From M3007 sp041392625 (GTDB lineage: Bacteria; Bacteroidota; Bacteroidia; Chitinophagales; Saprospiraceae), in NCBI GenBank assembly GCA_041392625.1, contig JAWKLR010000016.1, positions 1 through 64,000 of the forward strand: a DNA stretch of 64,000 nt. Reading direction: 5' to 3'. Made by a program: the position numbers and the translations under genes. Below are positions 54,465-63,489 of this stretch, one piece after another (position 1 is the stretch's first letter; the number at the start of each line of letters is the position of its first letter). The notes under the pieces were generated by a model. The model was not told the DNA's origin. It searched no databases and saw nothing but the letters and a program-made list of their open reading frames with translations.

Positions 54465-57143
54465 ATGAGATACCCAAACTATTTGCTCTTATTACTCGGA
54501 TTCATACTGAGTCCGTTTCTAGCCAATGCCCAACTATCGGTCGACGTAGGTCCCGATCAGGTTCTTAACTGTATTGTCACTGCCGTAACCATAGACCCGA
54601 CGGTACAAAATGCCACGAACCCAATATTTTCCTGGGTCGGCCCAAACGGGTTCACATCCGATCAGGCTCCCATTACCGTTAGCGCCCCCGGAACCTATAC
54701 CCTCACGGTTGATGACAATGGGGAAATGGCTTCAGATGAAATCCTCATCACTCAGGACATTGTACAACCCAGTTACACCCCGTTTGTCGCAAATGCTACC
54801 TGCAATCAAGGCGGAAGCATTTCTCTTTCTAATACCGGAAACAATGAGTATTTATGGAGCGATGGCTCTACGACACAAGAGATAATCAACCTTCAGGCGG
54901 GCACGTACTGTGTTACTGTAACAGGTACAAACGGATGTACCTCAACTGATTGCTTCACAATCTTGTCGGCCCCACAAATCCTGGCTACCTGGCTTATTTC
55001 ACCACCCTCCTGTTCTGGAGCTTCGGACGGATCGATTGATCTGGTAGTTACAGGCGGTGTTCCGCCCTATACGTATGAGTGGGTATTTAACAATGGACAG
55101 ATTGCTACTACTGAAGACCTAACCAACCTTGAGGCCGGTATCTATGTTGTGACGATTACCGATGCAGAAGGCTGTGTTGAAATATTAACGATAGAACTTC
55201 CAGGTTTACCCCCCATTACAATTTTTGATCCGCAATTCAATATCTGCGACGGAACCATTCATGTACAACCCGTTGGAGGTACGCCTCCATTCAGTTATTT
55301 ATGGACTACTCCATTTGGATTTGTAAGCACTGATCAAAACCCACAATTTGTAGACCCTGGAGTCTATACAGTAGTTGTAACTGATGCCAATGGCTGTACA
55401 CAGGCAGCAGACGTGCCTGTAGATCCCAACACCAATTCGTGTACGTTTATCGAAGGCCGGATTGTTTTTGACGATAATACAAATTGTATTGCTGACGCAG
55501 GAGAGGATGGACTATCCCTTGTTGTAATCAAGGCAGAAGATGGATCAAATACCTTCTTTGGCATGTCGGACTCTACGGGCGCTTACCGTATTTATGTTGA
55601 ACCGGGATCCTATGTTGTCACCCCCATTTTTTCAGATCCGTTGGCTACAATTTGTCCTATAAATCCAATTGCAGACGTGCCCAATGTGGGCGATTCAACT
55701 GAGGTGGACTTTGCTATAAGTGGTCTTGACCCTGAATGTCCTCTGCTTCAGGTAAACCTGGGGGCATCCATCCTGCGTCGGTGTTTTGACAACAACTATT
55801 ATTGGGTGCATTACTCCAACCTACATCCCGGTGATGCAACGGACTCCTACATCGATGTCATGCTCGATCCCTTCCTGATTTATGTCTCCTCTGCCATTCC
55901 GGCACAAGACCTCGGTTCAAATACCTACCGGTTTGATCTGGGCACCGTGGAAGGCAACTCAAGCGGCTCATTCTGGATTCGAGTAAAGGTGGATTGCGAT
56001 GCAACTCTGGGACAAACCCATTGCTCCGAAGCCCATATTTACCCCGACACCCTGTGTGCCCCAAGCAATCCGTTGTGGACCGGCGCGGAATTGAAGGTGC
56101 GCTCAGAATGTGCTGGTGACAGCCTGCATTTTATCCTGAAAAATATTGGGACCGCCCCCATGACCAACAACCTGGAGTACATTGTCATTGAGGATGGCCT
56201 GATGTACAACCAGGGCAACACAGACCCTCTTGCTGCTGGTGATTCTATGCTGATTTCCCTTCCGGCTACCGGAGTTACCTGGCGAGTTGAGGCCAACCAG
56301 GAGCCCTACCTCCCCACCCTGTCGCTTCCGGTACTTTCGGTGGAGGGATGCACCTCAAACGGTACATTCAACACCGGCTTCGTCAATCAATTTACTCTAA
56401 ATGACCTCAACCAGTTTGTGGATGTGCATTGCCTCCCCAATATTGCCTCGTTTGATCCCAACGATAAAATGGGCATTCCACTTGGATATGGAGTAAATCA
56501 TTACATCGAGCCGGGAACTCCGATAGAATACACCATCCGTTTCCAGAACACCGGAACCGATACAGCATTCAATGTGGTCATTCTCGATACCCTTTCGCAA
56601 TGGTTCGCACCTGAAAGCATTGAACTTGGCGCATCCAGCCATCCCTACCGATTTACCTTGAAGGGCAACGGAATTCTGGACTTTGCTTTTGACAACATCA
56701 TGCTTCCGGACAGCAACGTGAATGAACCACTATCCCATGGGTTTGTGTCATTCAAAATCAACCAGCGTGCGGATATCCCGCTTGAAACCGACCTCTACAA
56801 CTCGGCAGCGATATACTTTGATTTCAACGAACCAGTGATTACCAATGAAACACACCACCGGGTAGGTGAAAACTTCCTGACTGTAGGGACCTACACCTCA
56901 CAGTATAACTTTGGTGTTCAAATCCGTCCGAATCCAATGGACCAGCAAAGCATCCTGGAAATTGTTGGAGCACCTGCGGATAAAACATACACCCTGCGGA
57001 TTTACAATATCCTGGGGAAACAAGTTCGCTTGCAAAACAACACCGGAAACAAGTTTGCTATTCAACGCGGAGAATTGACTACCGGTCAATATATTTTCCA
57101 AATCGAAGAACTCGGTATTTCCGGAAAACTAATCGTACAGTAA
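54465..57143 (+). CDS. Large T9SS-exported surface protein with SprB-like repeats
   Basis: 892 residues from MRYPNYLLLLLGFILSPF (54465; an ATG at 54441 is also in frame). Signal peptide ending NAQ. Then PKD/SprB-like modules (about 30-300) with repeated pairs such as LEAGIYVVTITDAEGC and DPGVYTVVVTDANGC, a CNA-B-like segment, and a conserved C-terminal domain with FDPNDKMGIPLG and IEYTIRFQNTGTDTAFNV typical of DUF11/DUF7619-type modules. The end is a T9SS type A tail (RPNPMDQQSILEI to GKLIVQ). Probably surface-anchored and adhesive, similar in flavour to gliding adhesins. Confidence 0.85.
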   Translation: MRYPNYLLLLLGFILSPFLANAQLSVDVGPDQVLNCIVTAVTIDPTVQNATNPIFSWVGPNGFTSDQAPITVSAPGTYTLTVDDNGEMASDEILITQDIVQPSYTPFVANATCNQGGSISLSNTGNNEYLWSDGSTTQEIINLQAGTYCVTVTGTNGCTSTDCFTILSAPQILATWLISPPSCSGASDGSIDLVVTGGVPPYTYEWVFNNGQIATTEDLTNLEAGIYVVTITDAEGCVEILTIELPGLPPITIFDPQFNICDGTIHVQPVGGTPPFSYLWTTPFGFVSTDQNPQFVDPGVYTVVVTDANGCTQAADVPVDPNTNSCTFIEGRIVFDDNTNCIADAGEDGLSLVVIKAEDGSNTFFGMSDSTGAYRIYVEPGSYVVTPIFSDPLATICPINPIADVPNVGDSTEVDFAISGLDPECPLLQVNLGASILRRCFDNNYYWVHYSNLHPGDATDSYIDVMLDPFLIYVSSAIPAQDLGSNTYRFDLGTVEGNSSGSFWIRVKVDCDATLGQTHCSEAHIYPDTLCAPSNPLWTGAELKVRSECAGDSLHFILKNIGTAPMTNNLEYIVIEDGLMYNQGNTDPLAAGDSMLISLPATGVTWRVEANQEPYLPTLSLPVLSVEGCTSNGTFNTGFVNQFTLNDLNQFVDVHCLPNIASFDPNDKMGIPLGYGVNHYIEPGTPIEYTIRFQNTGTDTAFNVVILDTLSQWFAPESIELGASSHPYRFTLKGNGILDFAFDNIMLPDSNVNEPLSHGFVSFKINQRADIPLETDLYNSAAIYFDFNEPVITNETHHRVGENFLTVGTYTSQYNFGVQIRPNPMDQQSILEIVGAPADKTYTLRIYNILGKQVRLQNNTGNKFAIQRGELTTGQYIFQIEELGISGKLIVQ

Positions 57144-57166
57144 GTCTGAGTTTACTTTAAGTTCCA

Positions 57167-57203
57167 CGCACCTCCCGAATACTCGGGAGGTGCGTTTTTT
57201 TTT
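57167..57203 (+). terminator. Intrinsic terminator after the T9SS surface-protein gene
   Basis: A 12-bp stem CGCACCTCCCGA/TCGGGAGGTGCG, loop ATAC, then nine T, starting 24 nt after the stop. Confidence 0.95.
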
Positions 57204-57281
57204 GACAGAACATCAATCTGTAAAATGGAAATGAAAGGTTTTGAGAACAATTTCCGATTTTTGCCCAAAACCCAGTTGCTC

Positions 57282-58013
57282 ATGCGTCCTTTATTTCTGA
57301 CGATTCTTTTCACAGCGCTTTGTTTGGAATTCTTTGCCTGCAAAGCCCAAACTACCGGAAAAACCAGCGAACCGATGGATGCCCCTACCCAAACTGAATA
57401 TTTGCTTGTCGGCCTGAAGACAGGCGGATGCCGCGGGTTTTGCCCGGTATATGAACTCCGAATTTCTTCTCTCGGAAAAGCAAACTATCAGGGGCTCATG
57501 AACATGGCGCGCATGGGAGCACTTGAGTTTACGCTTTCCGAAACAGAACTGGAACACCTTCGGCTATCGGTAGCAAAAGCAAACTTGTGGGAGTATCCTG
57601 CAAGTATCCCAACCCAGGTTATGGATGCGCCACACAATACCCTTTCTGTTGAGCGAGCAGATGGAAGTGCACACAGCGTAACAGGAAGTGTTGGCCGTCC
57701 GGCTCAATTGATTGCCCTGGAAAACCGCATCATCGAACTTGGAGAACAACACGGCCTTCAACTGAGAGAAGGGATAAATCCCAACGAACTGGATCAGCAA
57801 AGCCGAAGAGAAGTTCAGGTTCTGCTGGCAGATGGGGTGAATGCAGGCAACTGGATTTTGCAGTTTACAGAACTCAAGCTCCAATTGGTACGCCGAACCG
57901 GAGAAGAAAACAATTGGATTGTGGCATACGATCCCCGACAAATTCGCGAAGCCTCCTTCCTGAAAATGCTCAAAGACCTAGACTCAGTCATCGATGCAAG
58001 AGCCAACCAATAG
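57282..58013 (+). CDS. DUF6438 domain lipoprotein
   Basis: 243 residues from MRPLFLTILFTALCL (57282); a start at 57225 is in frame but adds a polar head before the signal. A Cys (FFAC) suggests lipid anchoring, though the lipobox is imperfect. The DUF6438 core is visible: GCRGFCPVYELRI with two conserved Cys, then YQGLMNMARMGALEFTLSE. The family is common in Bacteroidota and unknown in function. The gene overlaps the next one by 20 nt and has a terminator upstream, so it starts a transcript with the GT87 and GtrA genes. Confidence 0.82.
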   Translation: MRPLFLTILFTALCLEFFACKAQTTGKTSEPMDAPTQTEYLLVGLKTGGCRGFCPVYELRISSLGKANYQGLMNMARMGALEFTLSETELEHLRLSVAKANLWEYPASIPTQVMDAPHNTLSVERADGSAHSVTGSVGRPAQLIALENRIIELGEQHGLQLREGINPNELDQQSRREVQVLLADGVNAGNWILQFTELKLQLVRRTGEENNWIVAYDPRQIREASFLKMLKDLDSVIDARANQ

Positions 58014-59196
58014 GCATATTTGGACACGGATCAAATCCTGGCCTTACCAATGGGTATTAGCCGGAATTTACAGCCTGGCAGCAATTCTGGTGACCGTCCA
58101 GCGCCTGTCACTCGGACGATTGGACAAAGGGCAAACCGCCTATGAAAACTACCTCATTTTCAAAAATTCGTTTCAGAACTTACTGGCAGGGGTAAACCCG
58201 TATGGATATTTCGACAGCAAGCAATGGGACCTGTACAAGTATAGCCCTGCTTTTTCGCTATTTATGGCTCCGTTTTCGATCCTGCCTGATTGGCTGGGAC
58301 TGGGCATTTGGAACCTACTCAACGGGCTCTTGTTTTTGTATGCACTGACCCTGCTTCCCCTAAGCCGTAAACAAGTAATAGGAACTGCACTGGTTGTTTT
58401 GCCGGAGCTGGTTTTATCTATTCAAAACAGCCAAAGCAATGGCCTGACCGCAGCATTAATCCTGCTAAGCTGGGCCGGACTGGAACGCGAAAAGGAATTT
58501 CAGGCCGGCTTATCCATTGCGTCCGGGGCATTTTTAAAGTTATTTGGTGGGCTTGCCGCTATTCCGGCACTCCTGTACCCCAATTGGAAGAATACAGCCA
58601 TTTGGGCTGCTGTTTGTTCCGTTATTTTTTTCATGCTTCCAATCACATTCCTTGCTCCTGATCGATTTATCCAACTGTATCGCTGGTGGTTGGAATTGCT
58701 CGTTGCAGACCACCAGGCATCCATTGGACTTTCTGTTGCAGGCTGGTTGGAAACCTGGTTTCATTTCACTCCCGATAAAACCAAACTCACGCTTGCAGGA
58801 TTTATCGTATTTCTTGGCAGCATTCTATGGGCACTCTTGCAGACAGGCACACCGAGCAAGCGCATGCGCATGTTGTCCTGGGCATCCCTTTTGATTTGGG
58901 TTGTAATTTTCAATCACAAAGCGGAATCCCCCACATTTATTATTGCAATGACCGGGGTTGCTATCTGGTATTATGCATCCCCGCACCCTACCCGATGGCA
59001 AAAATTAGCCCTGTTGGTGACTTTTATCCTCGTAAGTTTTTCGCCAAGCGACCTATTTCCCCGTTCTTTGCGCAAAGGGCTCTTCGAACCTTATGTCATT
59101 AAATCGGTCCCATGCATATTAATCTGGATTCAGATCCAGTTTGAATTGATATGGTTAGGGATAAAACCAGCCACTCCACATGGAATTGAGCAGTGA
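57994..59196 (+). CDS. GT87-like (DUF2029) membrane glycosyltransferase
   Basis: 400 residues, about ten to eleven helices. The N-terminal periplasmic loop shows NLLAGVNPYGYFDSKQWDLYKYSPAF, the DUF2029/GT87 region with a D-x-x-x-x-YSP pattern, and LRKGLFEP near the C-terminal end. GT87 members (such as mycobacterial mannosyltransferases) use polyprenyl-phosphate-mannose; here the donor is unknown. It overlaps the DUF6438 gene by 20 nt and the GtrA gene by 17 nt, suggesting translational coupling. Confidence 0.78.
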   Translation: MQEPTNRHIWTRIKSWPYQWVLAGIYSLAAILVTVQRLSLGRLDKGQTAYENYLIFKNSFQNLLAGVNPYGYFDSKQWDLYKYSPAFSLFMAPFSILPDWLGLGIWNLLNGLLFLYALTLLPLSRKQVIGTALVVLPELVLSIQNSQSNGLTAALILLSWAGLEREKEFQAGLSIASGAFLKLFGGLAAIPALLYPNWKNTAIWAAVCSVIFFMLPITFLAPDRFIQLYRWWLELLVADHQASIGLSVAGWLETWFHFTPDKTKLTLAGFIVFLGSILWALLQTGTPSKRMRMLSWASLLIWVVIFNHKAESPTFIIAMTGVAIWYYASPHPTRWQKLALLVTFILVSFSPSDLFPRSLRKGLFEPYVIKSVPCILIWIQIQFELIWLGIKPATPHGIEQ

Positions 59197-59572
59197 TCTG
59201 ATCTGGAAGTTTATTAAGTTCGGCATTGTCGGATTTTCGGGTGTTTTCATTGACTTTGGAATTACCTGGCTGATGCGCGACAAGCTCCGCCTAAACCAGT
59301 ATATTTCCAACAGTACCGGATTTATGTGTGCAGTGGTTTCCAATTACATCCTCAACCGGATTTGGACCTTTGAAAGCCAGGACCCGGCGGTTGCTGTACA
59401 GTTTTCAAAATTCCTCCTCATTTCTCTGGTAGGACTTGCCATCAACAACAGCATCATTTACCTGTTGAATGAGCGCTTCAAGATCAAATTCTACGTGGCA
59501 AAACTGATTGCGACGGGTATCGTTACCATCTGGAATTTTGGAGCGAATTTGCTGTTTACATTCGTTGATTAA
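59180..59572 (+). CDS. GtrA-family membrane protein
   Basis: 130 residues, four helices, single GtrA domain: FIKFGIVGFSGVFIDFGITW at the start, SNYILNRIWTFES in the middle, and a final ATGIVTIWNFGANLLFTFVD. GtrA proteins help flip polyprenyl-linked glucose or other sugars, which suits the glycosyltransferase directly upstream. It overlaps that gene by 17 nt. Confidence 0.9.
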   Translation: MELSSDLIWKFIKFGIVGFSGVFIDFGITWLMRDKLRLNQYISNSTGFMCAVVSNYILNRIWTFESQDPAVAVQFSKFLLISLVGLAINNSIIYLLNERFKIKFYVAKLIATGIVTIWNFGANLLFTFVD

Positions 59573-59590
59573 GAACAGGTTTTCGGGCAG

Positions 59591-59622
59591 TAAAAAACCC
59601 GCTTTCCGGATGGAAAGCGGGT
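59591..59622 (-). terminator. Intrinsic terminator of the cold-shock gene
   Basis: An 11-bp stem ACCCGCTTTCC/GGAAAGCGGGT with a 4-nt loop; on the minus strand it is followed by a T-run, 26 nt after the csp stop. Confidence 0.88.
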
Positions 59623-59647
59623 CGGATCAATTCGTATAACTCTTTGA

Positions 59648-59839
59648 TCAGGCGAGTTTGACATTCACTGCTGTCTCGCCCTTCTTACCTTCAATTACAT
59701 CAAATGTTACTGCATCGCCGTTGCGGATTTGGTCTACCAAACCTGTAACGTGTACGAATACATTTTTTTCGGTTCCATCTTCGATGATGAAGCCATAGCC
59801 TTTTGTTTCATTAAAGAACTTTACGGTTCCAGAATTCAT
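59648..59839 (-). CDS. Cold-shock-domain protein (CspA family)
   Basis: 63 residues, a single cold-shock domain: GTVKFFNETKGYGFIIEDG carries RNP1 (KGYGFI) and VFVHVTGL carries RNP2. It binds single-stranded nucleic acid and melts RNA structure. An unusually long gene-free region (59840-60052) lies between a -7 element and the start, consistent with a structured cold-shock leader of about 200 nt. Confidence 0.95.
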   Translation of the reverse strand: MNSGTVKFFNETKGYGFIIEDGTEKNVFVHVTGLVDQIRNGDAVTFDVIEGKKGETAVNVKLA

Positions 59840-60044
59840 GTAAAAAATATTTAAAAAAATTAATAATGCTGGCTACAGCACCGCCCATATCGAGGCTTAA
59901 ACAACAGTATGAGTTCGGAAGAAATTAACTTTGTCGCAAGGTATTTGGCAAGATTACAATGCGAGCTGGCAAAGGAAAGTGACAAATATGCGTGCGCTTG
60001 CGCGCTACAAGGCTCATAAAATCCAAAAGGAGCGTTAGCCGAAA

Positions 60045-60052
60045 CAAAGATA
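60045..60052 (-). promoter_or_regulatory. -7 promoter element of the csp gene
   Basis: On the minus strand TATCTTTG matches TAnnTTTG. It lies about 205 nt before the csp start. No TTG is seen at the expected spacing upstream. Confidence 0.5.
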
Positions 60053-60154
60053 CACACTTTTTAAGGTCTTGTCCAGTATTTTTTTCAAGGCTTGTTTTAC
60101 CAATTAAATGAAAACCGGCCTTATTTGAAAACACGGGGCAGATATCTTAGAGCG

Positions 60155-60199
60155 TGTTTGGGATTTTGATTTTGGGCTACAAACTCGAAATCCCAAACA
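60155..60199. repeat. Inverted repeat, copy C of the 3'-end family
   Basis: Arms TGTTTGGGATTTTGA (60155-60169) and TCGAAATCCCAAACA (60185-60199) pair at 13 of 15 positions. It begins 5 nt past the stop of the leftward slyD gene. Confidence 0.8.
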
Positions 60200-60204
60200 T
60201 GGGC

Positions 60205-60714
60205 TTAGTGGTGGTGGTGTCCTCCGGGTCCGTGAACGTGTCCGTGATCCAGTTCTTCAGCAGAAGCATCACGCACCTCAGTTACTTCACCTGTAAAGTA
60301 CAGATTTACACCCGCCATTGGGTGATTGAAATCGAGTTTTACCTTATCCAGACCAACCCAGGCTACCATGCCCTGGAATTGATGGCCGTCCTTATCGGTC
60401 AGAGGCAAAACATTACCCACTTCCAAAAGGCCTTCAGGAATTTTTCCTTCGTGTTCAAACATAGCCTTTGGAACTTCCACCAATGCCTTCTCATCATATG
60501 CGCCATATGCGTTCTCGGCCTGAATGCCGAATGCAAACTTATCTCCAGCCTTCATCCCTTTCAGGTTCTGCTCAAACTCCGGAATCATCATTCCTACTCC
60601 GAAAATGAAACCCAATGGTTCTTTTCCTACAGTTGACTCGATCAGTTGCCCGGCCTCATTTTCTTCATTCAATGTGTAATGAACCAGAACAACTTTTTTT
60701 TCTTCAATAATCAT
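60205..60714 (-). CDS. slyD: FKBP-type peptidyl-prolyl isomerase SlyD with His-rich tail
   Basis: 169 residues from MIIEEKKVVLVHYTLN (60714); an ATG at 60780 is in frame but unlikely. FKBP domain with the insert-in-flap chaperone domain, including PLGFIFGVGMMIPEFEQNL, GDKFAFGIQAENAYG and HPMAGVNLYFTGEVTEVR. The tail HGHVHGPGGHHHH resembles SlyD metal-binding tails that bind nickel and other ions. It assists protein folding and possibly metal delivery in the cytosol. The -7 element TACCTTTG at 60778-60785 (minus) gives a leader of about 60 nt. Confidence 0.93.
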   Translation of the reverse strand: MIIEEKKVVLVHYTLNEENEAGQLIESTVGKEPLGFIFGVGMMIPEFEQNLKGMKAGDKFAFGIQAENAYGAYDEKALVEVPKAMFEHEGKIPEGLLEVGNVLPLTDKDGHQFQGMVAWVGLDKVKLDFNHPMAGVNLYFTGEVTEVRDASAEELDHGHVHGPGGHHHH

Positions 60715-60777
60715 GAAAATGTATTTAAAAAGAAAGGCGCAAAAAGTGCATTGCCTCCCTGTAATTAGGTAATGCCG

Positions 60778-60785
60778 CAAAGGTA
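60778..60785 (-). promoter_or_regulatory. -7 promoter element of slyD
   Basis: On the minus strand TACCTTTG, 64 nt before the slyD start. The nearest TTG upstream is 24 nt away, one or two bases too far. Confidence 0.5.
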
Positions 60786-60938
60786 CGGTCTAATACAAGG
60801 AATAACGAACAAAGGATGAACTTGTTTCAGAATAACTGGCAAATTTTGTTTCAGTAAACACCCACTTTACAATAACAAACGCCAGCAAAGCAGATTTTTT
60901 TTACGCAGGATAAAATTTTATTTCAAATTCATGGCAAA

Positions 60939-61976
60939 TCAGTTCCCCTGCGCAGCCTCCGCTTCCCGTTTGTATTTAAAATAGGCAGACACCTCCCTAA
61001 ACGATTCCCGGTGGCTGGGTGCCGGGATACCAGCCCGGATCTGTGCCCGATGCAAACGGTACAAAATCCGCCAATGCCTGTACAAATCCCGGTACGCACG
61101 AAATGCACCAAATTCCGGGTCGTAAATATGGGCAGGCTCTCCCAAAACCCCATTCAACTCCATTACCTGAAACCGACCGGAACGCAAGGCGTCCACAGAT
61201 TCTGTTTTTAAATCAAAGCGGCCATAACACACCCCAGAAATCCGGGCACAAATTGGTTCGAATGCCGCATGGAGCGCATCATCGATCAAATGGTTGCCGT
61301 TTAAGAATTTTGTCCCGCGCGAATGGTTGCCAATTGGCTCAATCAATACCCTCTCCCCTGCTGCGGGGATGCGAGCCAGCAAGTCCGGATTCAGCCTGGA
61401 CAAACGCTCGTACTGCAAAGCACCCCGCATATTTTCCTGTAAAAGAGAACCAATTGCATCCACGCCATTTCCCTGGACTCCCAGAAAATCTTTTACACAC
61501 ACCGAGGTAATCCCAAATGCCCCATCCGGAAAGCGGTGAAAAAGCACCGTGGCCTCCATCGGCTCATTCAGCATTTTTTGCAATAAAAAGGGAACCTTCA
61601 CCCGCTGAATATACCGGGATAAAGCAACTTCATTTTCCAACTTCTCAATCAGGAAACCCCGTTCACCAATATTTGGCTTGGCAATCACCGGAAATTTCAG
61701 TCCACCAGAATCCATTTTACCCAGTATGTCTTCCAACTGGCTCCCGGATGGAATCAACACCGTTGTAGGAACCAGGCTTTTAGGCAACAACTGCAAGATA
61801 TCCCACTTCGATTCCCCCATGGCTCCTCCTAAAGGGATAGCAGGATTTACATTGCTAAAAAAGAACAAATGCCGGGCACGGGCAGCAAACCACAGATAAA
61901 AGAAATAAACCGGAACATTGGCAAGCCACCAGGGCAAAAATTCCCAACGAGTCCATTTTTTTAACCAATGCTTCAT
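60939..61976 (-). CDS. ATP-grasp-fold ligase-like protein
   Basis: 345 residues. The N-terminus (about 1-45) is hydrophobic with aromatic clusters and may sit at a membrane. The ATP-grasp core shows PVIAKPNIGERGFLIEK (ATP lysine and glycine loop), then LLQKMLNEPMEATVLFHR, and CYGRFDLKTES with FQVMELNGVLGEPAHIYDP, the metal-binding Asp/Glu/Asn segment. It could ligate an amino acid, as D-Ala-D-Ala ligases do, but the acceptor is unknown. It follows a methyltransferase gene by 26 nt, on one strand. Confidence 0.75.
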   Translation of the reverse strand: MKHWLKKWTRWEFLPWWLANVPVYFFYLWFAARARHLFFFSNVNPAIPLGGAMGESKWDILQLLPKSLVPTTVLIPSGSQLEDILGKMDSGGLKFPVIAKPNIGERGFLIEKLENEVALSRYIQRVKVPFLLQKMLNEPMEATVLFHRFPDGAFGITSVCVKDFLGVQGNGVDAIGSLLQENMRGALQYERLSRLNPDLLARIPAAGERVLIEPIGNHSRGTKFLNGNHLIDDALHAAFEPICARISGVCYGRFDLKTESVDALRSGRFQVMELNGVLGEPAHIYDPEFGAFRAYRDLYRHWRILYRLHRAQIRAGIPAPSHRESFREVSAYFKYKREAEAAQGN

Positions 61977-62002
61977 AGATTATAACTGCAGAGTTGATTT
62001 TA

Positions 62003-62812
62003 TCAGATTCGCCAGGGCTTCCACCAAAAGGGCACTAAATCAAAATGTTGTTTAGCCATTCGCTCCGGCGTAAAAATTAAAAGGCCAAAGAAACAACAAT
62101 CTATGCTCAATAGGATATCCGGTCGATTTTTTAATCGCTCCCAGCCTTCGTGCATATCTTCCGACCAATAGATATCATCAAGGACCAGGCACAGCCGAGC
62201 CCCCGAATGCGTCATACACAAATTCACATAGCGCTCCAAAGCATCTGATTGGTGATTACCATCTATAAAAATGAAATCTGGCGCCTGAGGTCCGGATAAT
62301 TCTTTCTCTAAAACCGATTCAAACGAACCTTCAAGGACGCTCGCTCCAAGCCCCGCAATCTCCAGGGTCTTCCTGGCTCGTGCAGCGCAATCCGGGCAGC
62401 CCTCAATGGTAGTAACCTGCCCTGAAGTACCAGAGGCCAAATATGCAGTACCCAGTCCAAGGGAGGTTCCCAACTCCAACACCTGGGTGGCCTGCCACCA
62501 CCGAGCCATGCGGTACAACATGCGGCCTTTGGCCTGATTGCTGGAAGCCCGGTGTGCAATTGCTCCTAGTCTTGTTTGCCGGTTCTTGCCCGTTCCATAA
62601 TCGATATGTGGCACCTCCAACCGGGAGCGGAACAATTCCCTTCGCCGCTGTTCAATCAGCACACCCTTTTGGGGTTTCTCCTTGTTTTCCAACACCATTC
62701 GTACCCAATCGAACACAAACGGACTATGCACTTGGTATTTTGTTTTAGCCCGAACATAGAATCGGAGCAACAAACGGAGTCTTTTAAGATAAATGGAAAA
62801 GGCTGTTAACAT
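62003..62812 (-). CDS. Class I SAM-dependent methyltransferase
   Basis: 269 residues. Rossmann-fold methyltransferase: motif I LELGTSLGLGTAYLASG, motif II around VTTIEGCPDC, and PDFIFIDGNHQSDAL with the catalytic-pocket acidic residue (like O-methyltransferases of the TylF/COMT type). The N-terminal part has FYVRAKTKYQVHSPFVFDWV, seen in Bacteroidota homologues. Target unknown. It precedes the ATP-grasp gene by 26 nt and likely shares its transcript. Confidence 0.82.
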   Translation of the reverse strand: MLTAFSIYLKRLRLLLRFYVRAKTKYQVHSPFVFDWVRMVLENKEKPQKGVLIEQRRRELFRSRLEVPHIDYGTGKNRQTRLGAIAHRASSNQAKGRMLYRMARWWQATQVLELGTSLGLGTAYLASGTSGQVTTIEGCPDCAARARKTLEIAGLGASVLEGSFESVLEKELSGPQAPDFIFIDGNHQSDALERYVNLCMTHSGARLCLVLDDIYWSEDMHEGWERLKNRPDILLSIDCCFFGLLIFTPERMAKQHFDLVPFWWKPWRI

Positions 62813-62928
62813 CTTGAGGCGAAAATACAGCCCTGCCAGTTAAAAAATACTTAAAGAAATTAATTCATGAAAATACGAGGAAACATATCCCGTTTTGATC
62901 GCATATTTTTCAAAACAATTTCCGACGT

Positions 62929-63480
62929 ATGAAAATCGCACGCATCTTTTCCGTTTTGTTTTTGCTAGGCCTTGCAATGCCAGCCTTCTCCCAGTCATAC
63001 ATCACCGCTGCAGGTATTCGTGTAGACAAAGGAATCAACTTCACCGTACAACAGCGGATTCTGGACAAATGGACCGCGGAAGGAATCGTGCATACCGCCA
63101 TTGCTTCCAAGGATATTGGTCTGACCGTGCTCGCTGAGCGCCACCACCGCATTCTGGGCAAAGGCCTCAATATCTATTACGGAGCAGGCCCACACTTCTT
63201 CTTCCAAAGCGATGTGAATCGCCAGGAAAACCAAGTTTCACATTCTGTCGCTGGAATTTCCATGATCGGTGGTGCAGAACTTTCCCTGGGCCGACTCAAC
63301 CTCTCCATTGACTTCAAGCCTGAGTTGCACCTGACTGGAGACACTACTTTCCCATTTGAGTGGACCGGAGCATCCGTTTCTGCACGATACATCCTGTTTA
63401 AGCCAAAGAAAAAGCGCTTCTTGGATCGTTTTAATGGAAAAAACAAAAAGAACAACAACAAACGCAGTTGGAAACTGTAA
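62929..63480 (+). CDS. Hypothetical secreted protein
   Basis: 183 residues with a clear signal peptide (MKIARIFSVLFLLGLAMPAF, cut after SQ). The mature part has alternating beta strands (SYITAAGIRVDKGINFTVQ, ILGKGLNIYYGAGPHFFF, LNLSIDFKPELHLTG, FEWTGASVSARYILF), like a small outer-membrane beta barrel, and a strongly basic tail (KPKKKRFLDRFNGKNKKNN) that is unusual for a barrel end. No family is recognised. It ends at a strong terminator. Confidence 0.65.
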   Translation: MKIARIFSVLFLLGLAMPAFSQSYITAAGIRVDKGINFTVQQRILDKWTAEGIVHTAIASKDIGLTVLAERHHRILGKGLNIYYGAGPHFFFQSDVNRQENQVSHSVAGISMIGGAELSLGRLNLSIDFKPELHLTGDTTFPFEWTGASVSARYILFKPKKKRFLDRFNGKNKKNNNKRSWKL

Positions 63481-63489
63481 ACCAATGTT

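Larger units (their letters stand above)
59840..60204. other. Gene-free stretch with csp leader and inverted repeat C
   Basis: 365 nt without a credible gene. From right to left: inverted-repeat copy C (60155-60199), a spacer, a -7 element for the csp gene (60045-60052), and the putative csp leader (59840-60040). Confidence 0.5.
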
